Assembly: GCA_022510405.1 (NCBI GenBank)
Contig: JAFLTP010000010.1
Span: forward strand, 28,098 to 92,097
Source of the DNA: Muribaculaceae bacterium
GTDB lineage: Bacteria; Bacteroidota; Bacteroidia; Bacteroidales; Muribaculaceae
Length of the DNA stretch: 64,000 bases
Direction: 5' to 3'
In this document: positions 9,716-19,559 of the stretch, piece by piece
How the letters are laid out: the number at the start of each line of letters is the position of its first letter
Numbering within the stretch: the stretch's first letter is position 1
The notes under the pieces: generated by a model
What the model was told of the DNA's origin: nothing
Database searches by the model: none
What the model saw: the letters and a program-made list of their open reading frames with translations, nothing else
Program-made: the position numbers and the translations under genes

Positions 9716-10291
9716 TTAATCTCCGATTTCTCCATACTGATGTAGGAGCACTTTATGATAGACAGTACTGTCGGACGAATAAATGTTCAAAGCCGCAGGT
9801 GCGGTTGTATTATAAAATTCATTATAATCAGATCTGAAAAGAAGTGTTCCGTCACCGCCGCCACCGGTAGTGAGGTTATAAAATTGCACTCCACCTCTTG
9901 GTCTCGTTGGTTGAGGAGAAGTCCATTTTGCATTGCTGTATATGTTTATTGCAAATGTATCTGCAGGAATCGGAAGGAACACCGGTTCATATTCAACATA
10001 TTTTGTTGTGAACTTAGCCGGAACCCAAACCTCTCGGGATGAACGTTCAACAAATTCACCGTTATCATCCCAGATAGTATCCCATACTGTGACATTTGTC
10101 CCAAAGACACTGTCAACCGATCTTGCTACCTGAAGTGCATAGACTTTCCCATCGACTTGGGATACAATATCACTCAATGACATCTCACTGGCGATGCTGT
10201 AATCTCCGGGATTCTTCGGTTCGTTGTCACACGACGTTATCAAGCCGCCGATAACCACGCCCGAAGCTAAGAAGTACAAAAGTTTTCTCAT
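9716..10291 (-). CDS. Small lipoprotein of unknown function upstream of susC
   Basis: A 191-residue exported lipoprotein with a clear lipobox (GGLITSC, Cys21), so probably anchored in the outer membrane. I do not recognise the family. The mature part has a predicted beta-rich character, with aromatic-rich stretches around WDTIWDDNGEF and FAINIYSNAKW and a Gly-rich stretch TTGGGGDG. The last feature could be part of an Ig-like or BACON-like fold, but that is a guess. It lies 19 bases before susC, the position where SusCD loci often keep a small accessory or surface glycan-binding lipoprotein. Its role in binding glycan or assisting the transporter is inferred from position only. Confidence 0.8.
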   Translation of the reverse strand: MRKLLYFLASGVVIGGLITSCDNEPKNPGDYSIASEMSLSDIVSQVDGKVYALQVARSVDSVFGTNVTVWDTIWDDNGEFVERSSREVWVPAKFTTKYVEYEPVFLPIPADTFAINIYSNAKWTSPQPTRPRGGVQFYNLTTGGGGDGTLLFRSDYNEFYNTTAPAALNIYSSDSTVYHKVLLHQYGEIGD

Positions 10292-10341
10292 TTTTTTGTA
10301 GGTTAGATTAATTTTCTTTTTCGGATTAGTAATTTTTAAAT

Positions 10342-10362
10342 AAAACTAAGGGTATTAGTTTT
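10342..10362 (-). terminator. Possible weak terminator after the 2145-aa gene
   Basis: A perfect 8-bp inverted repeat (AAAACTAA / TTAGTTTT, 5-base loop) is followed on the minus strand by ATTTAAAAATT, an interrupted T/A tract. It sits 50 bases before the small lipoprotein start. It could attenuate transcription between the surface-protein block and the SusCD block. The AT-rich stem makes the call weak. Confidence 0.4.
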
Positions 10363-10378
10363 CAAGGGTAAACATATT

Positions 10379-10407
10379 CCGGGAGTGTTGAAAGCAAACG
10401 CTCCCGG
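10379..10407. other. GC-rich intercistronic hairpin
   Basis: The arms CCGGGAGTGTT (10379-10389) and AACGCTCCCGG (10397-10407) pair over 11 positions with one wobble or mismatch and a 7-base loop. It lies 17 bases after the stop codon of the 2145-aa gene. No T-run follows directly, so it may protect or help process mRNA rather than terminate. Confidence 0.6.
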
Positions 10408-10423
10408 GTATATTCATTATCGA

Positions 10424-13400
10424 TTATTTCACTACTACTTTACGGCCGTTGATGATATATACTCCGTTTTCAAGAATGTTCTGCAATTCCTGGCTGTCAA
10501 CATTCTTCTTCAGAAGCAAACCGGTCACTGAATAGACATCAACGTATTCAACTCCATCAAGAGAGTTAACGGAAGATGTGGGGCCATTATTGTCTTCTTC
10601 TCCGTTATTACCGCCGTTGTTGTCTCCGCCGGTGTTATCACCGTTGTTGTCACCGGTGTTTTCGTCATCTGCGCCACCATCTACGAAATCATCATCGAGC
10701 TCGGGAATTTCCACTTCCTCGAAGTCTGCATTTTCTGTTTCAGGATGGTTGAAGTTTGCTGAAAGTACCACCCTGTCGATATTAGCGTTGAGGCCGAAAC
10801 TACCATATTTGGCACCATTGTATTCCGGCATACCCTGGTAGTCGACTTTACCACCATTGGATCCCATATCTTTTGTTCCCAACCAGTAGTCATTACCCAT
10901 TGCCCAATAGAATATGCCTTGATAGTTATTTTCACGGGCATAACGGGCACGTTTGAAGATTTGCAACGGGCTCATATAATTATTACCGTTGTAAAGAGTC
11001 TTGTTGCCGTCATCTTTGGTTATGTCATAGTTGGCGAATGCTCCACCTCTGATGTCACCGCCTCCCTGCATTGTGGTTGAGAATGACAAGACAGTCTTAT
11101 CTTTCGGATAACCGTAATTCAGAAGATCTTTATTTGCAGTTTCGAATGTTTCATATGGATAGAATGTGGCATTCGGTCCATACTGTTGAACAGTGAAACC
11201 TGTTATCTTTTCGTGTCCAATCTTAGCAGTCGGGAAACTATGGTAAGCATTGTGGATGGAGATCCTGAAACTCTTGCTTCCATCTTCAGGCAATAATGCC
11301 TCCACTGCGTCAGAAAGTTTCGAAAGATTTGACCACTGCGTTGCATTCTGACACCATTCAAGGTCGAATTCCACACCGTCATAATTTTCTGCGGCATTGT
11401 AAAGATCCTGAGCAAATTTTTTGATCTTGGCTTCACTACCCCAAATCTGTGAGAAGTTGTCGGTAGCGCCGGATTCGTTATGACCTCTTACTGAGAGAAC
11501 TACTTTGGCGGGTGAATAACCCTTGTAAAGGCTGCGGATATAATCTGCTATATAATCTTGCGAATAACTGTTGTAACCAAGTTTATCTTCCTTATCGAAC
11601 AGATATCCGAAACCTACGGCATTCATTTCAGATACATTTCTTCCCTGCTCAACAGAAGGAACAACCAACTTGTTGGCATAACCCTGCAACATACCGATAC
11701 CTAATTTCTCATTATTGAAATAGACATCGTCCATATACCCTTGGAAGCCTTCTCCAATCTTAACAGGTTCGGAAGAAACATTAATCAATGAATAATCTTT
11801 GATGGTATTGTTAGCGCTCCTATAGGATTGCTGGATACCATTGAACATCAAGATATACTCATGATCCGAACCGCGGGTGTTAAGACCACATGCGATACCA
11901 AGGTTATTCCACTGGTTCTCCTTGTAGTTGGTTACCGCAAATTCATACTTACCCCCGTTAGTTTCTATAACGATTGACTTGTTGGCATCAGTGCCACCCA
12001 TAGAGATAGCAAGACCTTTTTCCGCGGTGCCCTTTCTGATAAAGTAAGCTCCCGGCTGCCATTTGTCAACATAGAATTTCACTACCAATGTGTAGTTGGA
12101 GAGATCGGTGTTTTTATAGTCAGAATTACTGTCCGGTTTATATTTATGAGTGCTTTCAGCGGAAGCCTGGATATATGAACCGGCTTTGCCGTCGAACTGA
12201 GCCACCCCTGTTCTGCTTCCTACTGTAGCGGCATATGTGACACCTCCATAGATGGAACCATGATTGTTCGGAAGTCTTGTCTTTACACTACCGTCGGTTG
12301 CATCGCAGTCAGCGCCGAGCACGATGATTTCATTGCTCAAAAGATATGCATCTCTTGGTATTAGTCGGTCGTAGAATCTTTCGTTTTCGGTATATGCCGC
12401 ATTCAGGAGATAAGGCATCTTGTCGTTTTCTGCCTCTACACGTTTCACACCGGTCTTTGTCACGGCTCCATGATTGTTGGTTCCGTCAGCCTTCTTGGTT
12501 TCAAGAACCTTATATTCGATGATCTGGGGTGCAACCTCTTGGTCCATCTTATAGTAAGCCACCAAGTTATCCCACATCGGGTTCCACTTGTTGAGAGTGT
12601 TGTGAGTGAAGTAATCGAAAGTCGTCATCAAGTTATTGTTGCGGAGATCGTCATTCCAGAGTCTCACTTCGTCTAGCAAGCCGTTGTATCCACCTCCCAT
12701 AATGAAAGGACGGTTGGTTTCTTCGAGAGTACCGAGAGTTCCCTGTCCGGCATTCTTATCATTGACGAGAACTGTTGCAACACCTTTGTTTACAAAGAGT
12801 GTCACCTGGTTCCATTCTCCCGGTTCAAAACCTTTTACAGTAACCGCATTGTTACCGTTTTTGAATATAACGGAATTATTAGCTCCGAGTTCAACATTGA
12901 AAGAGTCACCTCTGTGCATCAAGCTTGCGCCTTCGTCCCAACTGTCGGGTTTCATCCAGAACTGGATTGAATAAGATGAGAGTTTGTTAAGTTCCGGCAT
13001 GGCGCCACAATTCACGAAACCTTCTTCAGTGAATTGTACGGCACGGTTCACTGTTTGTTCACCGGAATATTCGCCAACCTCGAAGTCTCCCTCAGAATCT
13101 TCTTCGCCCGGATTCTCGGGTTCCTGGGTACCTTCGGTCAATTGAGCCAAAGTAATATTGCTCAGAGTTATGTCTCTACCTGCATTGTCCTCACCACCGA
13201 AATAAACTTCAAGCACGAGGTTACCTGGGTTAAGTTCCACATTGGAAAGATAGTGGGTTATACCGTCGGTTGTCTTACGGGCAAGACCCGGAAGGTCACC
13301 ACCTTGATCAGATCCCAATTTCACAAGGATTTCGGGTGCAACTTCTCCGGCACGAACTTTCACAGCCGAGATGGATGCTTGTGTTGAGAAATTATATGTA

Positions 13401-16400
13401 GCTCCCTTTTCAATTTTAATTCCGGTCTGGATTCTTACAACACCATGGTTGAGTTCTTTACCCATTTCTGCCGGAGCGGCAATTGTAACCGAATTACCTT
13501 CCACTTTTACTGCATCTTCGGCCAAGGTTGAGTTCTTACCCGTTGTGCCATTGTAATAGTAAGCTTTCTTGACAGAAGTATCCTTGTTTGTCCATACGTT
13601 TTCCAATTTATTATCATTCTGGAACCCGTTGAAGTTTTCATCCTTTATTTCCTCACCGGCGATTTCAGCTTCTTCATCTATAGGTTTCTCGCTCGGATTC
13701 TCTTTCGCCTGCTCGAAAGTAGGTCCTGTTACATCGAGATCTTCTATTTTGTATTCTTTCCAAGATTTATAAAGCTTACCTGTTTCATAAGAAGAATTAT
13801 TGGGAGCACCATAAACCTCAATACTTCTAATTAACCATGCACCATTATTATGGTCTACATTTTGATTTATCACTTGGTGTATATAAGAAGCATAACCGCT
13901 GTAAGGTACTTCGAAATCCAATACCATCCAACGGTAAGGATTCCATTCCCCTGTTGATTTACCATTGTATTCTATACCATCAGTGGTAGTATTATCACCA
14001 ATTCTGTATGTAAATTCTTTTATGTCAGCTTCCGGTTTGACGGTTGCCTGTGAAACGTCTAATTCATTGGTAAAGGAAATTTCGTCAGATACATAAGCAT
14101 CGGTAGTCATGTCGTTGTTATAGCAATTCAACTCCATTCTTATATGAACCTTAGAATCCTTAACAATTTTCTTATTTTCCATGGTAACATTGTCAAGAAT
14201 CCAGAATAGTCTGATGAGTTGGAAATTGGATTCCATTTTGGGTATGTTATATGAATTGTTCAGCTTGAATTTCTGTTGGATAGCCTCATTAAGATTAGAG
14301 TTTCTTCCGTTTAATACCAAAACTTGGCCAAGTTTGCCACCGAAATCAAAAAGCGAGAATCCTTTCAAAAGAGGGCATGGTGTCGCATCAGTGTGATAAC
14401 CACCCGCTCTGTAAATCAAATTACCATTTGAAAGACTCTTATCTGTAAACCAATTTTCTCCACCGTTAGTGTTAGAGGTTATAGAACTTTTGTTACCTAA
14501 TTTGGCCGGAACGAGTGATTTTATATCATCTCTGAGCATTTCATCCAAGTTTGTTTCTCCTTTGTAGAATTTATAGTAACTTGGAGTAATATCCGTAAAA
14601 GTGGATGGAATTTCAGGTGTAGTAGGGAAAACATCTGCCTTAGTGGTCACTTTCGGTTCCTCGATTACTATTGTAGCAGTCAATTCCCTGTTCTGTGCTT
14701 TTGTCCCTATAGTTACAAAACTTTCCGGAATAGTTATTTTATATGTGTTATATGGGTAATCAGTCAAAGTTATTTTAAGAACCTCACCTAAAACCTCAAT
14801 TTTAGGTTCCTTACCCGAAACTGCCGGAGTAATGGTGATGTTCTTATCCTCATTTGGTTTTATTTTATCATCAAAAGTAACTGTTAAAACATTTTCGTCA
14901 ACTTTTGCTGTTCCTGATTTATATTCTACCGGAATATATGAAATTTCCGGAGTGCCGATATTCAAAGTTTCAACTTTCTGATAAGCTTTACCCATCATAG
15001 TTGGTTCACCATCGGTAACATTCGTGAATGAAATTTCTTTGAAGAAAATGGCCGTTGAATTGTTGGATTGATTACCTTGGAATGATAATTTTATTCTAAC
15101 AGGTAAGTTACCTATATAATTAGTGGTATTGGAATCCAGTTTAAAATCAAATTCATATGTCATCCATTTGGTAGGATCCCATTCGCCATTGGTAGTAAAT
15201 TCATTTTTCAATACATTTACTTTTGTACCGGCAAGAGGATTAATTGTAATTTCTGAATTATTATACTTAATCTTGCCAAGATTTTTATCATCAATCACAC
15301 CAAAATTCTGTATTATTACATTGCCAACTACATTATTTTGGTTATCTTTTGCACTTTCATCCAAGTCATTAACGTTGAAAACTAATTTAGCATGAATATA
15401 ACCTTCAGTCGGAGTTTTCTCCGGATCTAAATAAAAATTCAATGCTCCACCACCAAATGCTTCTGTATTTTGATTTAAATCATCCCAATATGCTTCACCT
15501 TTGGTTTTATTTAAATTTGCTAAATCAGCTTTTACCTTGGATGTATTGTTTATATAACAAGCCACTCTACCTACTTGTCCTCCAAAATCAATATAATTCC
15601 ATGAATTTACAAATCCATCATGTTGATTCTGATTTAGACCTGCAGATGAAACTACCATTAAGCCATCATCCCAATAATCTTTAACGGAATTCCAAGCCCC
15701 GGCAGGCACATTAGCATTTCCTGTTCCAATATATCCTTGAGGATGAATGGGAAGAATTCCTCCCTCCTGAAATTTATAATTAGCCGGAGTTATATCTTTT
15801 CCGGGATTTACAGTCGGATAAGTTGGTGTTGTCGGACCCGGAGTAGGATCAGTGCCCGGATTTTCTTCTTCTTCCTCATCCGGTGTATAATCATTCCAAG
15901 TATTTTTACCGACACCTGAAGTCATAGTTGCCTTATCTGCAGTCACTAAACTAAATTCTAAATTACGAATCAATAATGCACCGTTATTTATATCGGAACC
16001 AGAATTCGTTAAATTTGTTTTTAGATACCAAGCCGATCCATTATAGGGAACTTCGTATTCATATACCATCCAACGATATGGATTCCAAGTAGAAGTAAGA
16101 GTCTCATCATAATTTGAATCTGAATCTGAGCTGTCGCCTACCCTCATAGCAAAATCCGATAATTTTATTGCATCAGTTGGTCCATATGATTGACCTCCTT
16201 CACCAACAACTTGATTTGATGCCATAATAACCTTACCTTCCTGATTCATATCATTATTATAGGCGTTTACCTCCATTCGAACCCTCAAAACAACTTTATT
16301 ATCCTCATCAAAATTATTTTTGTAAAATTCCCCCATTGTAATATAATCAAGAATCCAGAAAATATTACAATTAGCTCCAAATGAACCATCATATTTAGAG

Positions 16401-16861
16401 ATTTCAGGTTCAGAGTTTAATTCAAATTGAGTTTTTATCTCTTTACTCAAATTTGAATTTTTGCCATTAAGTATTAAAACTTTACCAATTTTACCTCCAA
16501 AATCATAAAGGGAGAATGCTTCTTTAAATGTTTCTTCAACACCATCGTTAAAAACAAATCCTCCAAAAACTACATTACCCTTCTTAATACCATCAGAAGT
16601 AAAATATTTTTCTCCTTTATCAGTATTAGTTGTTATAAAATTCTTATTGCCTAAATTTGCTCCTGCTGGCGCCTTTACATCATAGCGTAGCATTTCATTC
16701 AAATTTTCAGGTTTTATCGTATTAAAATTAAAATACGTTGGTGTCACATCTGTATAATCAGAAGGAACTGCTGAAGCCGGTGAAAAGATAGATCCTTTAG
16801 TCGCGGCAAATGCTCCGACCAAAAGCACCGTTAACCCGGCTGTTAGTAAAAATTTCTTCAT
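10424..16861 (-). CDS. Giant secreted multimodular LamG-GH18 protein with type IX-like tail
   Basis: A 2145-residue exported protein, probably a surface glycan-binding endo-beta-N-acetylglucosaminidase. A signal peptide (to about 20) is followed by three copies of an unnamed module beginning D(V/I)TP: about 37-305, a variant at 356-615, and 756-1018. A bacterial Ig-like segment (about 640-735) separates copies two and three. Next come a carbohydrate-binding-like beta-sandwich (about 1070-1240), two LamG/concanavalin-like domains (about 1270-1440 and 1550-1715) and a GH18 barrel (about 1745-2030). The GH18 motif is DGVEFDLEW with Asp1833 and the catalytic Glu1835 intact. An Asp/Gly/Asn-rich linker (about 2055-2095) leads to a sorting-like tail (VDVYSVTGLLLKK...GVYIINGRKVVVK). 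It is paralogous in its second half to the two other LamG-GH18 genes nearby. Activity on N-glycans is inferred from ENGase-type GH18 logic. Confidence 0.85.
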   Translation of the reverse strand: MKKFLLTAGLTVLLVGAFAATKGSIFSPASAVPSDYTDVTPTYFNFNTIKPENLNEMLRYDVKAPAGANLGNKNFITTNTDKGEKYFTSDGIKKGNVVFGGFVFNDGVEETFKEAFSLYDFGGKIGKVLILNGKNSNLSKEIKTQFELNSEPEISKYDGSFGANCNIFWILDYITMGEFYKNNFDEDNKVVLRVRMEVNAYNNDMNQEGKVIMASNQVVGEGGQSYGPTDAIKLSDFAMRVGDSSDSDSNYDETLTSTWNPYRWMVYEYEVPYNGSAWYLKTNLTNSGSDINNGALLIRNLEFSLVTADKATMTSGVGKNTWNDYTPDEEEEENPGTDPTPGPTTPTYPTVNPGKDITPANYKFQEGGILPIHPQGYIGTGNANVPAGAWNSVKDYWDDGLMVVSSAGLNQNQHDGFVNSWNYIDFGGQVGRVACYINNTSKVKADLANLNKTKGEAYWDDLNQNTEAFGGGALNFYLDPEKTPTEGYIHAKLVFNVNDLDESAKDNQNNVVGNVIIQNFGVIDDKNLGKIKYNNSEITINPLAGTKVNVLKNEFTTNGEWDPTKWMTYEFDFKLDSNTTNYIGNLPVRIKLSFQGNQSNNSTAIFFKEISFTNVTDGEPTMMGKAYQKVETLNIGTPEISYIPVEYKSGTAKVDENVLTVTFDDKIKPNEDKNITITPAVSGKEPKIEVLGEVLKITLTDYPYNTYKITIPESFVTIGTKAQNRELTATIVIEEPKVTTKADVFPTTPEIPSTFTDITPSYYKFYKGETNLDEMLRDDIKSLVPAKLGNKSSITSNTNGGENWFTDKSLSNGNLIYRAGGYHTDATPCPLLKGFSLFDFGGKLGQVLVLNGRNSNLNEAIQQKFKLNNSYNIPKMESNFQLIRLFWILDNVTMENKKIVKDSKVHIRMELNCYNNDMTTDAYVSDEISFTNELDVSQATVKPEADIKEFTYRIGDNTTTDGIEYNGKSTGEWNPYRWMVLDFEVPYSGYASYIHQVINQNVDHNNGAWLIRSIEVYGAPNNSSYETGKLYKSWKEYKIEDLDVTGPTFEQAKENPSEKPIDEEAEIAGEEIKDENFNGFQNDNKLENVWTNKDTSVKKAYYYNGTTGKNSTLAEDAVKVEGNSVTIAAPAEMGKELNHGVVRIQTGIKIEKGATYNFSTQASISAVKVRAGEVAPEILVKLGSDQGGDLPGLARKTTDGITHYLSNVELNPGNLVLEVYFGGEDNAGRDITLSNITLAQLTEGTQEPENPGEEDSEGDFEVGEYSGEQTVNRAVQFTEEGFVNCGAMPELNKLSSYSIQFWMKPDSWDEGASLMHRGDSFNVELGANNSVIFKNGNNAVTVKGFEPGEWNQVTLFVNKGVATVLVNDKNAGQGTLGTLEETNRPFIMGGGYNGLLDEVRLWNDDLRNNNLMTTFDYFTHNTLNKWNPMWDNLVAYYKMDQEVAPQIIEYKVLETKKADGTNNHGAVTKTGVKRVEAENDKMPYLLNAAYTENERFYDRLIPRDAYLLSNEIIVLGADCDATDGSVKTRLPNNHGSIYGGVTYAATVGSRTGVAQFDGKAGSYIQASAESTHKYKPDSNSDYKNTDLSNYTLVVKFYVDKWQPGAYFIRKGTAEKGLAISMGGTDANKSIVIETNGGKYEFAVTNYKENQWNNLGIACGLNTRGSDHEYILMFNGIQQSYRSANNTIKDYSLINVSSEPVKIGEGFQGYMDDVYFNNEKLGIGMLQGYANKLVVPSVEQGRNVSEMNAVGFGYLFDKEDKLGYNSYSQDYIADYIRSLYKGYSPAKVVLSVRGHNESGATDNFSQIWGSEAKIKKFAQDLYNAAENYDGVEFDLEWCQNATQWSNLSKLSDAVEALLPEDGSKSFRISIHNAYHSFPTAKIGHEKITGFTVQQYGPNATFYPYETFETANKDLLNYGYPKDKTVLSFSTTMQGGGDIRGGAFANYDITKDDGNKTLYNGNNYMSPLQIFKRARYARENNYQGIFYWAMGNDYWLGTKDMGSNGGKVDYQGMPEYNGAKYGSFGLNANIDRVVLSANFNHPETENADFEEVEIPELDDDFVDGGADDENTGDNNGDNTGGDNNGGNNGEEDNNGPTSSVNSLDGVEYVDVYSVTGLLLKKNVDSQELQNILENGVYIINGRKVVVK

Positions 16862-16940
16862 GTTGGTTAGGTTTAATTATTTTGTTGGTTTATATTTTTT
16901 TCTATTTTTATAATCGGTGTTTTCGTTCTCCGAGAAAAAC

Positions 16941-19421
16941 TCAGAATATCACTTTCTTAGTTTTATTTCCTTCTCGACGGATGTAGATGCCTTTCTCGGG
17001 ATGAGACACCTTTACACCCTGAAGATTATAATACTCCACGGGTCCGGGCACATCATCCTGAATACTGCTTACTCCTGCCACATAATAATGATTCACTTTC
17101 AAATCCTTAACGATGGTATCATTGTTGGCATTGATAGCATAACTGCAATATTTTGCCTGGTTATACTCAGGCATCTCGGGTTTTGCGGCAGTACCAAGCC
17201 AATAGTCATTGCCCATATCCCAATAGAAAATACCTTGAAGATTGTTCTCACGAGTATATTTGGCCCGTTTATAAACCTGCATCGGTCCCATATAAGTCCA
17301 GGTCTCACCTTTTCCATTGGTATATTTGTCTGCATCTGCGTCACTCGGCATATAACTCTCAAGGCAATCTCCCTTCACTCCGATCACAGCGGAACCGCCA
17401 TCTCCTTTGGAGGTGGTGGTGGAATATGAAGTCATGATCTTGTTCCGATCAAATTTCTTCATGAAATTGTTCACATTGTTTTGGAAATTTTGGTAACCAA
17501 AATTGGCTGCCTGAGGTCCATATTGCTGGAATGTGAAGCCGTCGACATATTCCATATATTCAGCCGGGAAACCGGTGTAAGAATTATGCAGAGAAATGCG
17601 GAATTCCTTACCTTCGGGAAGTTTCTCACGAATTTCCTTTGCCAAAAGTCCGTAATCACTCCATTGAGCCACTTTCTCTATCCATTCGAGATCGAGTTCC
17701 ACCCCGTCATAATTCTTGGAAATCTCGGCCAAATCGGAAGCAAATCTCGCTCTCTTATCTGCGCTGCCGAGAATATTTCTCCAGTCGCCAAAAGCATCCG
17801 AAGGAGAATAACTTCCCTGAACGGAAATGAAGAATTTCACGCCGCCGTGCCCTTCATAAGCTGATTTCATGATTTTCAACCAAGAATCCTGGGAATGACT
17901 GCTGAATCCCAAATCTTCCGGATCATCATATCTATAAAATCCTAACGAACCTTGAATGTCATTTTGACTTATGGTGTTATCCAGCCCCGGCATTGGAACT
18001 TTCGTTTTATGACCGCTAACTACCGAAGCTGATAGATCCTTATTCCATAAAAGTGTCTCGTCAAGTTTACCTTTCAAGTTCTCTCCCAATATAAGTGGGA
18101 ACTCCGCAGAATCGTCATTAATGAAGGTATTGACCTTACCGATTTCTCCCGTGGTGAGTTCACTGTCAGCATCGCAATTGTATCTTCTGCCGTCTTTGAA
18201 GAAAAAGAAGGTATTAGCTAATGAGGAGTTGGTACCGGGACAGAAACCGAAATGTACCCATTTTTTCACAGGAAGTGATACATCGAGAGTAGATGCATAG
18301 GTCTTGCCGTTTATTCTCACCAAAACCCTCTTTTCATCCTCATCACCTAAATAAGCGGCGATTCCTTTTGTCTGATCCGCATTCTCCTTTCTTAATATAT
18401 AAGCGCCGGGAACCCATTCATCAATGTAAACCCATGATTCAAATGTGTAAACATCCTCAATTGGGAACATTTTGGCCGGCAATTCCATTGAAGCGTTTCC
18501 ATCAAAAGACAATACCCCTTCCCTACCCTCGAATTCAGGCAGGTATTCAGTATTTTTTAAAACTACAGCATGGTTGTTTGGAGATTTGGTCTCGAGACGA
18601 CCATCTTCTTCATAAACATTCACTCCCAAAATAATGAGATCGTTGCTGAGAAGATATTGCTCTCTCGGTATGATACGATCGAAAAATCTCTCATTGTTGG
18701 TGTAAGCGGAATTGATAAGATATGGCATTTTATCGTTGTCGGCATCTACTTTTTCGACACCTGGAGACAAAATACCATGATTATCGTAAGATTTCAAATT
18801 ATCCTCGATCCCTTTGTAATCCACCAGGTAAGGACAATCCTTCTGGTCCATCTTGTAATAAGCGACTAAGTTATCCCACATTGGACACCATTTGTTTAGA
18901 GTGTTGTGAGTGAAATAGTCAAAGGATTTCATCGTATCGTCGAGCGACTCATTCCAGATTCTTACCTCATCGATTTTCCCGCTATAGTTTCCGCCGAGCA
19001 CAAAAGACTCACCGGACTTCCCGATTTCACCGAGAGTTCCTACACTTGTTTCTTCATTGTTTACAATTACCGATGCTTTACCGTCGTCACAAATCATTGT
19101 GACCTGGGACCATTCACCGGGTTTAAGTTCACTTTGGGAGGCAGCGATTTCTTTTTCTCCGTTGATAAAACGGACAGTTCCTTGGGGACCCAATTTGATA
19201 GCAAAGTTGTCGCCACGGCTCATAATTGTGGCACCTTCTGTCCAAGAATCAGGATTGAACCAAAATTGCAACGAAAAGGACCTTAAATTGTCTAAGTCAG
19301 GCATCGCACCGCAATCAACAGCTCCTTCCGGTGAGACTTGAATCGCTCGGTTGACTACCTGGGCGTTCAAACCACCAAAAGCAACAGCCATCAATGCTGA
19401 TGCCAAAATGAGTTTTTTCAT
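16941..19421 (-). CDS. Secreted LamG-GH18 protein, endo-beta-N-acetylglucosaminidase-like, with C-terminal tail
   Basis: A predicted surface endoglycosidase. The ATG at 19421 is preferred over a TTG one codon earlier. A signal peptide ending GGLNAQ is followed by a first LamG domain (about 24-195), a linker with MPYLINSAYTNNERF, a second LamG-like domain (about 300-460) and a GH18 barrel (about 490-770). The barrel carries DGVELDLEW (Asp577, catalytic Glu579) and FTFQQYGP. The tail PVEYYNLQGVKV...GIYIRREGNKTKKVIF resembles a type IX sorting domain; no lipobox is present. It lies 79 bases upstream of the 2145-aa gene with no visible promoter between, so the two are co-transcribed. Domain order matches the 737-aa gene and the C-terminal half of the 2145-aa gene. 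GH18 family membership is well supported; substrate is inferred. Confidence 0.86.
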   Translation of the reverse strand: MKKLILASALMAVAFGGLNAQVVNRAIQVSPEGAVDCGAMPDLDNLRSFSLQFWFNPDSWTEGATIMSRGDNFAIKLGPQGTVRFINGEKEIAASQSELKPGEWSQVTMICDDGKASVIVNNEETSVGTLGEIGKSGESFVLGGNYSGKIDEVRIWNESLDDTMKSFDYFTHNTLNKWCPMWDNLVAYYKMDQKDCPYLVDYKGIEDNLKSYDNHGILSPGVEKVDADNDKMPYLINSAYTNNERFFDRIIPREQYLLSNDLIILGVNVYEEDGRLETKSPNNHAVVLKNTEYLPEFEGREGVLSFDGNASMELPAKMFPIEDVYTFESWVYIDEWVPGAYILRKENADQTKGIAAYLGDEDEKRVLVRINGKTYASTLDVSLPVKKWVHFGFCPGTNSSLANTFFFFKDGRRYNCDADSELTTGEIGKVNTFINDDSAEFPLILGENLKGKLDETLLWNKDLSASVVSGHKTKVPMPGLDNTISQNDIQGSLGFYRYDDPEDLGFSSHSQDSWLKIMKSAYEGHGGVKFFISVQGSYSPSDAFGDWRNILGSADKRARFASDLAEISKNYDGVELDLEWIEKVAQWSDYGLLAKEIREKLPEGKEFRISLHNSYTGFPAEYMEYVDGFTFQQYGPQAANFGYQNFQNNVNNFMKKFDRNKIMTSYSTTTSKGDGGSAVIGVKGDCLESYMPSDADADKYTNGKGETWTYMGPMQVYKRAKYTRENNLQGIFYWDMGNDYWLGTAAKPEMPEYNQAKYCSYAINANNDTIVKDLKVNHYYVAGVSSIQDDVPGPVEYYNLQGVKVSHPEKGIYIRREGNKTKKVIF

Positions 19422-19490
19422 CAATTTTAGGTAATAAAGGTTAATTGACGGAATTCATGGTTTAAGCCACGAGATTTCCGAATTTTGGGA

Positions 19491-19518
19491 GGATTCCCGG
19501 GAGCAATCCCGGAAATCC
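19491..19518. other. GC-rich intercistronic hairpin
   Basis: The arms GGATTCCCGGGA (19491-19502) and TCCCGGAAATCC (19507-19518) pair with one mismatch (a G-U wobble in the minus-strand RNA) and a GCAA-type 4-base loop. A second small stem (ATTTTC / GAAAAT, 19532-19546) sits between it and the 611-aa gene's stop codon. No T-tract follows on the minus strand. It is probably an mRNA-stabilising or processing structure. Confidence 0.6.
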
Positions 19519-19559
19519 TTTAACGGGCGGTATTTTCTCCGAAAATGCCTACTTAACTA

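Noticed and set aside
16917..17429. 170-codon plus-strand frame opposite the 826-aa LamG-GH18 gene
   Set aside because: Antisense shadow of the GH18 C-terminal region. No start context, promoter or family resemblance.
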